From contig NC_056044.1 of the NCBI RefSeq assembly GCF_004379255.2, forward strand, positions 5,310,001 through 5,374,000: DNA of 64,000 nt, read 5' to 3'. Origin of the DNA: Salvia splendens. Taxonomy: Eukaryota; Streptophyta; Magnoliopsida; Lamiales; Lamiaceae. The first letter of the stretch is position 1; the number at the start of each line of letters is the position of its first letter. A program made the position numbers and the translations under genes. Positions 1 through 10,980 of this stretch are shown piece by piece. The notes beneath the pieces are model-generated. The model did not search any database and was not told the DNA's origin. It worked only from the letters and a program-made list of their open reading frames with translations.

Positions 1-1776
1 TGGGCATTCACAAAACTAGTACCAAAAGTGATATTATAGTATCTTCTCTCATTTTCCTCACTCTTTATACTATTATTATTAATCAATATTAATATTATTA
101 TTTTGATGCTATAAATTAATAATTAATTTATTTTTAATATCATTGAAATATACATAATTATAATTATAGTTATAATTATTTATATTTTTAATAATATTAT
201 TGTTATAATACTATAAACTAATAATAATTAATAACTCATTACAGTATAATTATTTAAATTATGAATCATATAATAGTATATAATAATAATTATTATTATT
301 TTATATTAAATTAATAACTAATCAACCTAGTCTTAATAAAAATTTAAAACTGTGAATTGTATTCATAATGATATAAAGAGTTGAATATTTTTAGTTTGGT
401 GTTTCAACCCTAAAATAAGTATAAAATAATTTGATAAAAAAAATATTCAATTGATTTAGTTACTTTAAATAATTAATTTAATTAGGTGTTTTGTTCTTGA
501 TTTATATTATGAATGCAATTAGATGTACGTATAAAACACTAAAAAGAAAGAAGAAAAAGAAGAGAATAGAAAAAAGAAGAAACATAAACTAAGAAGGAAA
601 AATAAAGAAGAAAGGAGGATAAAATATTAAAAAGAAAGAAGAAAATGCAGAAAAAAGAAAGAAGAAGAAACTAAAGAAAAAATAAATAAATAAAAAAGGA
701 AGAAAAAAAAATCATATGTTTGGTATACTATTTAATTGAAATTTGTAAAAATATCTTCCGCACCAAAAAAAATCAACATTTATGTAGTTCAATATTTAAT
801 TAACATAAAATTTCCAATAGAAACAATGAAGATGTGCACTGCATGTAACCTTACTCCATACCACGTTATTGAAAAATGACTACTCAGACATGAAGCTAAG
901 TAAATGGGACTCTTTATGCAGCTTGGACACATTCTTTAATTACATAATTTGTCAAAAAATTGTTGGTTTGACATACCTTATTTGGTATCTCTATACTGGA
1001 GAATTTTTTCCTTCCTTCATTCCAAGTTATTGAAAAATGACATGAAGTAAATGGGACTCTTTATGCAGCTCCGACTTATTCTTTAAATAGTTCAATTTGT
1101 CAAAAGATTATTGGTTTGACATATCTGATTTGGTAATGTGTAGAATTTTTTCTCCATAAACTCAATAAATAAAAGACAAACCAGTTTAATTAACACATAA
1201 ATTATACTATCAATATCTTGGCAATATACCCATGTTATGTGGGCCATGGGCCATATGGTTCTAAGTTTATATTTTAAGTTTAATATAATTATATTTTCAG
1301 TTAAATCAGTCAGTTTATCAGTTAAAACCGATATACCGAGAGTCATCATCGCTGGCCGGCGTTGTCATCACGTTAAGGATGGGATATATAGTTTCCTCAC
1401 CGGAGTTTAATTTCTTCACTTATTCTTGCCTTCTCAATTCTCAGCTATTCATATTGGTATGAAAAAATATGGAAAAAGAAAATAAAGTTGTCTTTCGTCA
1501 ATTTGTTGCTTTGGAAAATGAATATTAAGAATGTTCATTTGCCTTTGATTGTTTGTAATAAATGTGAGAAACAACTGAAATGAGTATTCTATCCAACACT
1601 TAATAGTAATTATGATAATTTTCTTTTTACTAATATTTATTATTTAAACATAAGTTTGTTAGCGCATCCTGATAGTAAATAAGTAATACATAGAAAGCAT
1701 TATTGTATTCATAAAAGATGCATTATCATAGAAAACATTATTGTATGGGTAAAAGACATCAATGTATAGTTAGTAA
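1..1776. other. AT-rich intergenic region
   Basis: No supported gene is visible here. The stretch is strongly AT-rich and holds a purine-rich tract on the + strand at about 539-710. A direct duplication of roughly 115 bases lies at about 866-985 and 1024-1138; both copies include the string AAATGGGACTCTTTATGCAG. The part from about 1490 to 1760 resembles 4510-4720 further on. Confidence 0.6.
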
Positions 1777-2094
1777 GACCATCCACAACGCTGTCACTAA
1801 ACCGTCCCTTAAATTACTATTCGCGGACCCCACTGTACATTTTTACTACATCCCTTAATTAAGGGACGGAACCTGCAACCCTCCATCCCTTAAATTACTA
1901 TTCATTCAATTTCATTTTTTATTTTTATTTCCAACCAAATTCAATTAAAAACACACTTCATTAAAATAAAATAAAATTACAACATAAAATAAAAATACAA
2001 CTTAAAATTCAAAAAAATAAAAAAAGACATAATTAAAATCCTAAAAAAATAAAAATGACATAATTTAAAATACAATTTATAGAAAATAAAAAAA

Positions 2095-3210
2095 CTACTC
2101 CGCCAACGAATCATCCCCCGAAGGCGGTGGAGGTGCACTGAAGCCGTGAGGAGGCGGAATGTCAAGTTGTGCTGCCATAAACGTAATTCCGTTAAGTCAG
2201 GCTTCGTATTGGGCAGGCGTCATGCGGGAAATGTCCGCCATTGTGGCGGTCATGTACATGGCCATAAGGGAGTTGGGGGGTCCCCCCGAGCCCGCCTGGC
2301 TTGATTCAGCTCAGCCCCTCCTCCCTCTAGCCGCCTTCGCCGCATTTCTCCCTTGCGACCGACGGCGCCCACGGGAGGAACCCCCGGCATTGTCTGCCGG
2401 GGTCTCAACCTCTTGCGAGGCAAACTCTTGTGGACCGCTGCCCGAACCGTCCTCACCAGACGAGTATTGGCCACTTGCCGTGTGCTTCGTGCGCTTCGAG
2501 GTCGAGCCCGTACTGGACCGCACACAACCGACCCACCTTTCCTCGTCCTTGACGACCTCCCAAACATCGACATATTTGAATTGTTTGCCGGTGTCGTCGT
2601 AGTAGACCCGCAAAGACGACCTCAGAATGTCGGCTCCCGTGGCTCCGCTTTGGTAATGAGCCGCTTCATTCTTGTGGATGGCGCAGAATTGTTTGACCTC
2701 TCTGTCGACTCGGTCAAAGTAAGCGCGGAGCATCTTATATGTGCAGCGGCGGTGGTAGGACTCGGTGACCTTTTCCCAGAAGCACTTCCGGGGTTGTTGA
2801 TTCCCGATGATGGGATCGTACGATACGCTGATCCAGGCGTTGTACACCGCCAGCCTTTCTTTGGGGCCGTACGGATACCGGCCTAGATCCTCCTCCTCGT
2901 CCGCCTCCGCCCTGGAGCTTCCACCGCCTCGGCCTCCTCCCCCGCCTCGGCCTTCTTCCGGAGTGGGTTCAACGGAATAATCCTCCCGAATCTGGGATAA
3001 TCCCTGCGAATACCGCGGGGCGGAGGGACGGGTGTATGCATCCACGTCAAAATTGGGTGGTTGGTACCCCCGGCGTCGACGAACCCTGGGTGCCCGGCGT
3101 CGACGAACCGGAACCACCCAATGTGTTGTACATGCTCCCCCAGTCGCCGAACGCGTTGAGATCCCACCCGCCGGAGCCGCCACCGCCGGAGTTTCCGTCG
3201 CCGGACATTT
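2095..3210 (-). pseudogene. Harbinger ORF1-type (Myb/SANT-like, NAM-associated) protein, broken
   Basis: This is the partner protein of PIF/Harbinger transposons, often mis-annotated in plant genomes as 'glutathione S-transferase T3-like'. Its family role is to bind the element ends and bring the transposase to DNA in the nucleus. Reading starts at ATG 3210 with a Gly/Ser-rich N-terminus (MSGDGNSGGGG), then a SANT-like core with KERLAVYNAWISVSYDPIIG and the motif FWEKVTESY, then VDREVKQFCAIHKNEAA and a low-complexity basic tail. A frameshift near 3070 separates the N-terminus from the core. In-frame TGA codons follow RGRRG (near 2311) and PAQYEA, after which the frame runs on to the family-like end GDDSLAE and stop at 2095. 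The same architecture, also broken, occurs at 30132-31185. The gene is no longer intact. Confidence 0.75.
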
Positions 3211-3409
3211 TGTGATGAGATGTTAGATGAAAATTGGAGAGGAAATGAAGATGATTTGGGAAGAATTGATGTGTAGTTGTGTGTGAAATGATGATGAATT
3301 AGGAGTATTTATAGAGTAAAAAAATAATGGAAAACGGCTAGAAACGGTAATATTACCGTTTTTAATTTTTAAAATTTTTTTATTTAATTCGAATTAAAAA
3401 AAATGATTT

Positions 3410-3638
3410 ATTGCGTCAGCGTGATGATGCCCACTCGTGGGCCAGCGAGTGGGCGTCACGCATGGCGCCGGGCGCACCACGTCGCCTCGGCGCGTGGCGA
3501 GACGTTTCGCCACTCGTCACGCCGTGACGGAACGCGGAACAGGCTGGGGACGAGACGGGGCGCTGCAACGCGTCACGCCACCGTCCCGTCCCTCCGTGAC
3601 GGAATACGGGCAACCCGCGTGACGCGTTGCGGGTGGCC
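3410..3638. repeat. GC-rich subterminal region of the Harbinger element
   Basis: In an otherwise AT-rich window this stretch is strongly GC-rich and contains palindromes, including GCCCACTCG followed by CGAGTGGGC near 3428-3455. A very similar block, inverted, lies at 29716-29900 in the second element of the family, so it is a conserved subterminal region and not a gene. Small reading frames across it are by-products of the GC content. Confidence 0.6.
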
Positions 3639-3730
3639 TAAGTAGTAACTTCAAAAGAATAATAAAAAATGTTTAATATTATCTAAGTAGTAACTTCAAA
3701 AGAATAATAAAAAAATGTTTAATATTATCT
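3639..3730. repeat. 45-bp tandem duplication next to the Harbinger end
   Basis: Two copies of a roughly 45-base unit that begins TAAGTAGTAACTTCAAAAG lie directly outside the right end of the transposon. They differ mainly in one homopolymer length. The TAA target duplication is part of the first copy. Confidence 0.7.
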
Positions 3731-5100
3731 TATCTTTGAAACATTATTGTATGTGTACAAAAACATCAATGTATAGTTAGTAACTTTAAAATAATAAAAA
3801 TAATAATAATAAAATGTTTGATGATTACTTGTATCCGCCCCTAATCTGTACGGTTTTCCGATCATGTTCATCATTCGTCTAACTCTAAGATAACACATTT
3901 CTTAGTCGACACAAGATTGCATGTATCTGGTCAGGTTGGGTAGGGTAATACCAGCTATCTGTTTTTACACCCCCTTCAAATGAGTTCTGAGTTTTGGGTC
4001 ATTGCATTCAACTTATTTTTGACATTTCATAGATACCCGCTGGACATTTTTCTTTAACTTGTTTGGTTACTTGATAACTCATTTGACTAGTTATTCTAAC
4101 ATAATAAACTTCACTAAAATTGGCTTTTTAATAGATGAGTAATCCTCTTTTTATTCTATTGACATATGTAGTTCCTAGTTTTATTGGTTAATTTCATAAT
4201 AGTCGCTAAACTATGGGTTAATTTCATAAATAGTCGTTAAACTATGGTATTTGTATCAAATAGGTTACTAAACCTTAATATTTACTAAAATTTAATAAAA
4301 TCAAAGGTACTAAACTTTATTATTTTATGTCATTTGGCATTAAATTTTTGGATAATGTTACAAAGATGAAGGAAACTATGGATGAAGAAGATGATTTGAT
4401 ATGAATTAATGTAATACTTAGAGTTGCCGTCCTCTAGATTAATTGCTGAAATTGCACCGTCGTCATCACCGGCCAGAGTTTAATTTCAAACTTGTCTTTC
4501 CTGTGTTTGTGGGTTCGGAAAATGAATTTAAAAATCAGTAAAGTTCATTTGCCTTTGTTTGTTTGTAAAAATGTGGGAAATAAATGAAATGAATCTTTTA
4601 TATAATACTTAAAACTAATTGTGATAAGTTCCTTTTTTATGTATATATTAATTGATCTTAAGTTTCTTAGCATAATAACACACAGAAAGCAGTATATTAT
4701 GGATAAAAGATATGTGTAAGAAAACATTATCTAAAGAAAAAGATTATATATTGACTTTATTCTCTCAATTTGAATATCATCAAAACAACGACATTGTATG
4801 AAATAATCAAGAAAAATATGAAATTTTCTAATTTAATATTCTGATTTTAAATTTCATGGAATGGCCTTTAATTTTGGCTAAACTTCATGATTTAGTTGCT
4901 AGTAATTCATTATTTATACATAAGATTTTAACCATCTAAAGGATGCATTATCATAGAAAAACATAATTCTATTTGTAAGAAAACATTGTCATGACCATAC
5001 ATTAATCAGATATACGAAGAAAGTTTGACTTTAAATGATGGGATAATAAACTTAATCCTCTTGGTGAAGAGATAAGCAGTCAAAGAAAAAATTTACTCAC
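3731..5100. other. Intergenic region without a supported gene
   Basis: AT-rich spacer. Short direct repeats around 'AATAGTCGCTAAACTATGG' occur at about 4195-4250. The part at about 4510-4720 resembles 1490-1700, an old local duplication. No convincing coding region is seen. Confidence 0.5.
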
Positions 5101-5105
5101 ACTGA

Positions 5106-5120
5106 CTCCTATAAATACCC
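5106..5120 (+). promoter_or_regulatory. TATA box of the polygalacturonase pseudogene
   Basis: The string CTATAAATACC lies about 105 bases upstream of the ATG at 5220 and has the form of a plant TATA box. This suggests the downstream pseudogene descends from a full gene with its promoter and not from a retrocopy. Function today is unknown. Confidence 0.45.
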
Positions 5121-5219
5121 CAAACACAGTTCTACTAATCACAACTCTCCTAAGCCCATAATCTTATCATCTAAAAGAACAACTTTCAAAAAAAGAACAA
5201 AAAAAGGATCCATTTCGTG

Positions 5220-6758
5220 ATGAATACAAAAATGATATGGTCAATAATTTTAGTTTAGCAATTACTATTGAAGGTTAATTCGAGAGGGTGTTAGACATCA
5301 CAAAATACGGAGCACAGCCAGATGTAGACATCAGCGAGGTAACTAGTTAAGTAGAAATTCGCATACATGCATGATTCAAATGAGCATTTGTTGGAATAAG
5401 GAAATCAATTAATTGGAGAACAAGAAGGCAAGGGATGAAGTTATGGCAAGAATAAATAAGGAAAATAATTAAAGATTATTGAAAATCAAATACAAAGGAT
5501 ATTAGTATAATTAGAATATATTTTCCACGTATAGCTAGAATTAGAGCCTATAAAAGGTTGTGTAACCATTGAGATAATCAATTTAAGTCATTGACAATGT
5601 AGTCTTTGAAGTTCTCCCCGTCTTTTACTTTCTGCAATAGTCTTTTATTTTTCGCATTGTATTTTCTAACAGCATTATCCCTAAATAAATTATGAGCATG
5701 GAGGCATTGACGAAAGCATGGAAAGACGCAATAGAATCAACAACGGCAAGCCAGATCCTGATCCCAAAAGGGGATTGGATGTTGAGCCAAGCCTACATGC
5801 AGGGGCCGAACAATGCCCCGATCACCCTTGAGGCGGAAGGCAACCTTAAAGCCTACAAGGAAGTGGAAAAACTCTCCGTGAAGACTCGAGAATGGGTGAC
5901 CATCAACTACGTGAACTTCCTGACCTTCTCCGGCGGGGGACGTGCTCGACGGGCAGGGCCAGGAAGCCTGGTTATTGAATGACTGCTACAAAAACACATC
6001 CTGCCTGAAGCTCCCCATCAACCTGAGCTTGAACTTCATCAACAACTCTATCATCCATGACATCACCACAAAGGATAGCAAGAACTTCCACGTCAATTGC
6101 ATCTCCAGCAACAACGTTACTTTCTAGCACTTCACTGTCTCCGCCCCTGGTGGTAGTCCTAACACCGACGGTATCCACCCGAGGCAACCACATCAATGTC
6201 ATCGACTCCATCATCAAGACGGGAGACGACTGCATCTCCTTTGGGGACGAACTCAGCGACGTCCTCGTCAAGAACGTGCAATGTGGGCCCGGCCACGGCA
6301 TCAGCATCGGCAGTTTGGGGAGGAACGTGCAGGAGAAGGACATCAAAAGGATAACCGTGCAGGGGTGCACCCAGAATGGGGTCAGGATCAAGACATGGCC
6401 CTCAGCCCCGGCCACACTCACCATCTCCGACCTCCACTTCATCGACCTCACCATGGTCAATGCTGGAAACCCCATTGTGTTTGATCAGAAGTACTGCCCA
6501 AATCACCAATGTGACTTGAGTAAGCCCTCCCTCATCCAGATCAGCAACGTCGAGATCAGCAATGTCAGGGGCACTAGTTCCACCACCGACGTCCTCAGCT
6601 TCATCTGCAGTGAAGCCAAGCCCTGCGACGATATTAGGATAGGGCTCATTGATCTCATAATCAATGGAAAAACCGCCACAACTAAATGTGAAAACATTAA
6701 GCCCATCTTTTCCTCCACGCAGAGTCCCCGTCTGCGCTTAATAATCAAATCATATTAG
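5220..6758 (+). pseudogene. Exopolygalacturonase-like (GH28) pseudogene
   Basis: The ancestral product hydrolyses galacturonan in cell-wall pectin and belongs to the exopolygalacturonase group typical of pollen. Visible GH28 motifs are NTDG (near 6158), TGDDC (near 6220), GPGHGISIGSLG (near 6290) and VRIKTW (near 6385), together with the C-terminal Cys pairs of the family. Exon 1 (ATG 5220, remnant DITKYGAQPDVDISE, donor GTAACT at about 5338) and a later exon from about 5707 are recognisable. Lesions: a stop in the signal-peptide region, a frameshift near 5940, an in-frame TAG at 6125-6127, and a further frameshift near 6180. The first intron holds a solo LTR. All catalytic motifs survive, so inactivation may not be very old, but the gene cannot give the full protein. 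Confidence 0.85.
5389..5671. mobile_element. Solo LTR inside the polygalacturonase intron
   Basis: A 283-base sequence starts TGTTGGAATAAG and ends TATTTTCTAACA, so its ends are the LTR-type inverted pair TGTTGG/CTAACA. It is flanked by the five-base duplication GCATT at 5384-5388 and 5672-5676. A TATA-like CCTATAAAAGG lies inside near 5549. No internal retrotransposon sequence or second LTR is present, so this is best read as a solo LTR left by recombination (Copia-like by its ends). A small non-autonomous TRIM is a less likely alternative. Confidence 0.85.
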
Positions 6759-7389
6759 CTAGGGTTACTGGAATTTACATATTTGTTTACACCATTTTTG
6801 ATATGCATTTTCAGAGACGTAGCTTATTTTAATAAAGATTCCTTGCTCTACTATAGTATCATAAATTCATGTTTCACTTCCCCTGAATCCACCAAACAAG
6901 GTTAATAGACTATTTTGATTAGATAAACATTATCAATAATGATAAATTCACTGTACAATGGGATTTATGTTGAATTTACCAGTGAGGTGAGGACAGTAAG
7001 TGTATGATACTAATAATATTAAAATAATATTAGGGTTAGTGGAATTTACGTCTTAATTAATTGCATCTATTAACCTGCGGAAGCAAAAATTTAACAAAAT
7101 GTACCCTAAAATCAATCATTTTGGTTTCAAACACATAAGCATTTCTCAACTTCATTATAAATATATACTCCCTCCGTCCTGATAAATATGTAACATTGGG
7201 ATTTCGGCACGGGATTTTACTTAGTACTCTTTTTGTTTTACGAGTTAATGAAGAAAGAGTAAAGTAAAAGTAGAGATAGAGTAAATTTTTAATGTGGGAA
7301 TGATTGCAAAATTTTGAATACGCATTGTAAAAAGAAGGATGGAGTAGAAAGGCTCTGATGAAAGTGGAAGGCAAACATTCTGTAATGAT
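6759..7389. other. Spacer between polygalacturonase remnant and MULE
   Basis: No gene is supported here. It contains one Stowaway-like MITE (7168-7344), otherwise AT-rich sequence. Confidence 0.5.
7168..7344. mobile_element. Stowaway-like MITE
   Basis: A 177-base element begins CTCCCTCCGTCCTGATAAAT and ends with the inverse (AAGGATGGAG), flanked by TA on both sides (7166-7167 and 7345-7346). These ends and the TA duplication are typical of Tc1/mariner-derived Stowaway MITEs. Confidence 0.7.
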
Positions 7390-7532
7390 TCGCGCTCAGG
7401 TTGGCGTTTTACAGAGAGACGCCATCTCGGTTGGCGTGTTTAAGGAAAAACGCCAACGGAACTGGCGTTTTTATTCAGAAACATTTTTCACTTTTTCAAT
7501 TTTTCATTTTTCCATGGCCTGCAATACAATAG

Positions 7533-7670
7533 GTAACATATTGACTACTACATAAGTCCACAGACGTAACATATTGAATACTACATAAGTCCACACAGTA
7601 ATCAATACATAAGTCCACACGGTAATCAATACGAAAGTCCAAGTAGTAATCGATACATAAGTCTAAACAA
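7533..7670. repeat. Minisatellite at the 3' side of the MULE transposase
   Basis: A tandem array contains two copies of a unit with AACATATTGAATACTACAT, then about four copies of a 24-base unit CATAAGTCCACACAGTAATC plus AATA, with increasing divergence. It lies just past the transposase stop and may be part of the element's 3' region. Confidence 0.65.
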
Positions 7671-7823
7671 TCAAGAAGTCGGGCAGTTGCGCCTGTCGAG
7701 ACCAGGTTGACGGTATTGTTTACAACGTCGTCGAGCTCGTGGCTGGTCAGCTTCACAGACATCCATCTGATTAGGAATCCTAGTTGTACGGTACCGACCG
7801 CTACTTCGATGCATTAACTGAGT

Positions 7824-10259
7824 TCATGGACACTGCAAAGTCCATTCAGGCACGTCCCAATAATCTGGGTGTCTGAGTGGATTGAACACCCGAGAATATT
7901 GGTGTATCCAAACACTTGTGTGGCATACGGGATTAACAAGTGGCATCATGTTGTCGTTTCTAAACCGCGCAACTGCCACTGCATGTGAACACGAAAGTCT
8001 CCACATTTGCCACTTTAGACATTTGCAGTTCAACTCCAAGTACAACACCTTCCACTTGTTACCACCCTTTCCCCCAATTCGACGTCTTGTTCGAACCACA
8101 TAAATCCCTCGAATTGAGCTTGGTGCTCTCACATTATGTAATTGACCTTTTGCATCATTTTTGCACACCTTTTCATGCGCCCACGGGGTAAGTTGTGTCG
8201 CACACTGTCCTGATGCAATTGCTCGCTCATTAAACCATTCTATTGTCCTCCAAAATGTCATATCAATGCAAGCTTTGATTGGAAGTTCTCTTGCGCCTCT
8301 CAACACATTGTTGTAAGATTCCACTATATTAGTAGTCATCTCACCCCATCTCTCGTTTTTTTTATCGTACGCCAAATTCTATTTTTCTTTATCCACGATA
8401 TCAAGGTACTGCAAAGCCTCGTTGTTGACGTCTCGATGTTAACGACGTATTTTCTTAAACTTGCGCTTTTTGGTAGCAATACTCATTTTCCAAACCAATC
8501 TTTTAACCATGATACATTTGTGATTCTGCAGAACATTCTTTCTAACATGTACCGAGCAAAACCTGTGATGACCTTTAGATTCTTCTTTCCATATGGGAGA
8601 ATTCATTGCATCTATGATTCCCACGTGCCTATCAGATATTACACATATTTCATGCTTTGCTACATGAAGTCTAATGCGTTCCATAAACCAATTTCAACTT
8701 TCTTTGGTTTCCTCATCAACAATGGCATATGCAACAGGCAAACATTTCTTATTAGCATCAAATCCAACGGCAATAAGAATTTTACCTCGACATCGTCCAC
8801 GTAGATGAGTTCCATCAACGGTTAAAACTGGTTTGCATAGTTGAAAAGCCTCCACAGCTGGTCCAAAAGCCCAAAATACGTACTTTAATACCTTGTTCAT
8901 ACCGTGGCTTAATATGTCATCATGCAACCATTCGATAATTATACCAGGATTTTGTCTTTGCATTTCATTCAAATAAGCCGATAAAACTTTGAATGACCAC
9001 TCCCGTCCACCATATACAAGCTCAATAGCTGTCCTCCGAGCATACCATGTTTTCTGATAACTAATTTTCACATGAAATCTATTTTCAATATCCGCCAAAA
9101 TAGCATTTACCTTATAGGTAGGATCGTTTTCTATCTGATGTAGAACACTCAATGATATCATGGACGGCGAAAGATTAGCGTGCCCATTATAATTACAATC
9201 TCCCATACAAGTATGAGCAGTGCTAAACACTCTAATTTGCCAGTGTTCATCATGCTTTCTCAATGTTGCTCGACACTCCCACATACATTTCGGTAATGAC
9301 TTATCTTTCGGATTTCCTTGTGGCCACTTACAAACTGCATGCCATCTCTTTCCTTTACTTTCAGCAATTGTATATTGTCGGATCTTTTTCAAATGCCAAA
9401 AAGTCACAGTTGTCTTCAATTCCAACCTCGTTCGAAATTTAGTATGCAAACCGACATTGCTAGGATCTTTTTCACTCCAATAATGCACACTCGGATCAGC
9501 AGGCTCAAAGTTCTTTGGAGCAAAACTATCATACGTACCTGGTAAGGTGCGAAAATAGTTCATTCCTCATTGTGGGAACTGTGGAACTACTCTTCCTCCA
9601 ACTGTTCTTCCTCCAACTGCTGTTTCTCCAACTACTGTTTCTTCAGCTGTTGTTTCTCCAACTGGAATGGATGGTCTTGAATCAAAAAATTGTTCATCAT
9701 CAGATGGATCACCATCTGAGTCTGTACTAACACTGTTTACATCTTCAGAATCATATAGTGATTGTGGCTCAAGAAAGTCGGCTTTACCAGGACCTATAAT
9801 GTCATCAACCACATGACAATTGTCACTGTCCCCTAAACGCACGCCTCCAACATCAAAATCTTGTGTTGCAGCGAAACTTGGTTCTTGGGCTCTCGTAGAC
9901 GTACCAACATCATAACTTTTGACATGATGACTTATTTGTTGAGTAATTGCCGAATACTCAACAAATAATTCAATTTGACCTCCTGTAGTCATACTCTCAC
10001 TGAACATTAGTGGCATACAAACTTCTTCTAGTAGAGTACCTATAAACGTGACCTCGGATCCAACGCATATAGTACGTTTCCATATTATTTGAACTTTGTT
10101 TTTAAATATGCTTATCCCCATCCTTTCACTAATTGTTTCCACAAGCTTATCATAGGAAACACTTTCATCCAACATAATAAATCCTTTTGAAAAAGGAGGA
10201 TCATATGAAATAACTGCTTCGGGAATTATCTTTCCCCCCAATATAAATTGACACACCAC
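7824..10259 (-). pseudogene. MULE (MuDR-type) transposase with four nonsense codons
   Basis: The ancestral protein cuts and moves Mutator-like elements in the nucleus. One unbroken frame of 811 codons runs from ATG 10259 to TGA 7824-7826. The N-terminal part has an acidic linker, then a MuDR-type DNA-binding region around HAVCKWPQGN, the MULE catalytic core with VLTVDGTHLRG and VGFDANKKCLPVAYAIVDEE, and a C-terminal SWIM zinc finger (CKCLKWQMWRLSCSHAVAV). The frame is closed by stops at 9567-9569 (TGA), 8694-8696 (TGA, where Trp is expected after KES), 8439-8441 (TAA) and 8379-8381 (TAG), with no frameshift. All four could come from single C-to-T or G-to-A changes. The protein is inactive unless the stops are read through. 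Confidence 0.85.
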
Positions 10260-10727
10260 GGCATACTATCTGCAATAATGTAAAACACAAATAAATATGT
10301 ATTATTTTTACATTTATCATTATGTAGAGTAAGCCAAAATTGGTCAAAAATTAGATATTAATTACATCAAATATATACTATCATAACAATCCATCAAATA
10401 TTGATAAAAAATTAGATATACTAGAATATATAATATCATAACAATCTATCAAATATTTCTATTAATTACACTACAATATATATTATCATAAAAATACCTC
10501 AAATATTGGTCAAATTATGAATATACTAACCGATTAGGAAGACTAATGTTTGGAAGAATGAATCAAAATCGAAATCTTCACCCTCAAATCGCCGATTGTG
10601 TCGACCCGAGCAAGAGTTTCCTTAAGGTTTTTCACATTTGGGGAGAGTTTTCGCAATTGGGGAGGGAAAGTGATTAGGTTTCGCGTTTTTGGGAGAAATC
10701 TTGCTGATATCTGGTTCAACGCTAACA
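10260..10727. other. MULE 5' side, non-coding
   Basis: AT-rich sequence between the transposase start and the right subterminal repeat block; presumably leader and promoter of the MULE gene on the minus strand. Short repeats around CATCAAATAT and ATATATTATCATAA are seen; no separate gene is supported. Confidence 0.45.
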
Positions 10728-10980
10728 TGCCAACTTGGATGGCGTGTTTAACATAAAAACGCCAACGTTGAAGGCGTTTTTAACCAGAACACGCCCACGT
10801 GGATGGCGTTTTTAAACACGAAGAAAACGCCATCAACGTTGGCGTTTTTAAACCAAACACGCCAACCTAGTTGGCGAGTTGAAATAAGTACCGTATTTTT
10901 TTAAATTGACAAATTCTCTGTAAAACGCCATCACGGTTGACGTTTTCACTTAATAAAACGCCAGCTCGGTTGGCGTTTTT
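10728..10980. repeat. MULE subterminal palindromic repeat block
   Basis: At least eight copies of a motif of type ACGCCAAC and its complement GTTGGCGT, or close variants, are packed in about 250 bases, several as face-to-face pairs such as AACGCCAACGTTGAAGGCGT. The left block at 7390-7475 holds the same motif. Repeated subterminal motifs are known binding sites for transposases in several DNA transposon families; binding here is inferred. Confidence 0.7.

Larger units (their letters stand above)
1777..3638 (-). mobile_element. PIF/Harbinger-type element carrying an ORF1-like gene
   Basis: The element is bounded by imperfect terminal inverted repeats: GACCATCCACAACGC at the left end and, reading inward from the right end, GGCCACCCGCAACGC. 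A three-base target duplication TAA lies at 1774-1776 and 3639-3641. TIR type and TTA/TAA duplication are the known hallmarks of PIF/Harbinger. The only coding content is an ORF1-type (Myb/SANT-like) gene on the minus strand; no DDE transposase is present, so it would need transposase from elsewhere. The right end (about 3410-3638) is GC-rich and contains the palindrome arms GCCCACTCG and CGAGTGGGC. Confidence 0.85.
7390..10980 (-). mobile_element. Mutator-like element (MULE)
   Basis: A MULE transposase frame (7824-10259, minus) lies between two blocks rich in the motif ACGCCAAC/GTTGGCGT (about 7390-7475 and 10728-10980). The 15-base string GGCGTTTTACAGAGA at 7403-7417 recurs inverted at 10915-10929, which marks the two blocks as opposite ends of one element. 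The exact outer ends and the expected 9-base target duplication could not be fixed by eye, so the limits are approximate. Confidence 0.7.

Noticed and set aside
3403..3645. Three overlapping Arg-rich frames in the GC-rich end of the first Harbinger
   Set aside because: They come from low stop frequency in GC-rich palindromic DNA and have no family resemblance.
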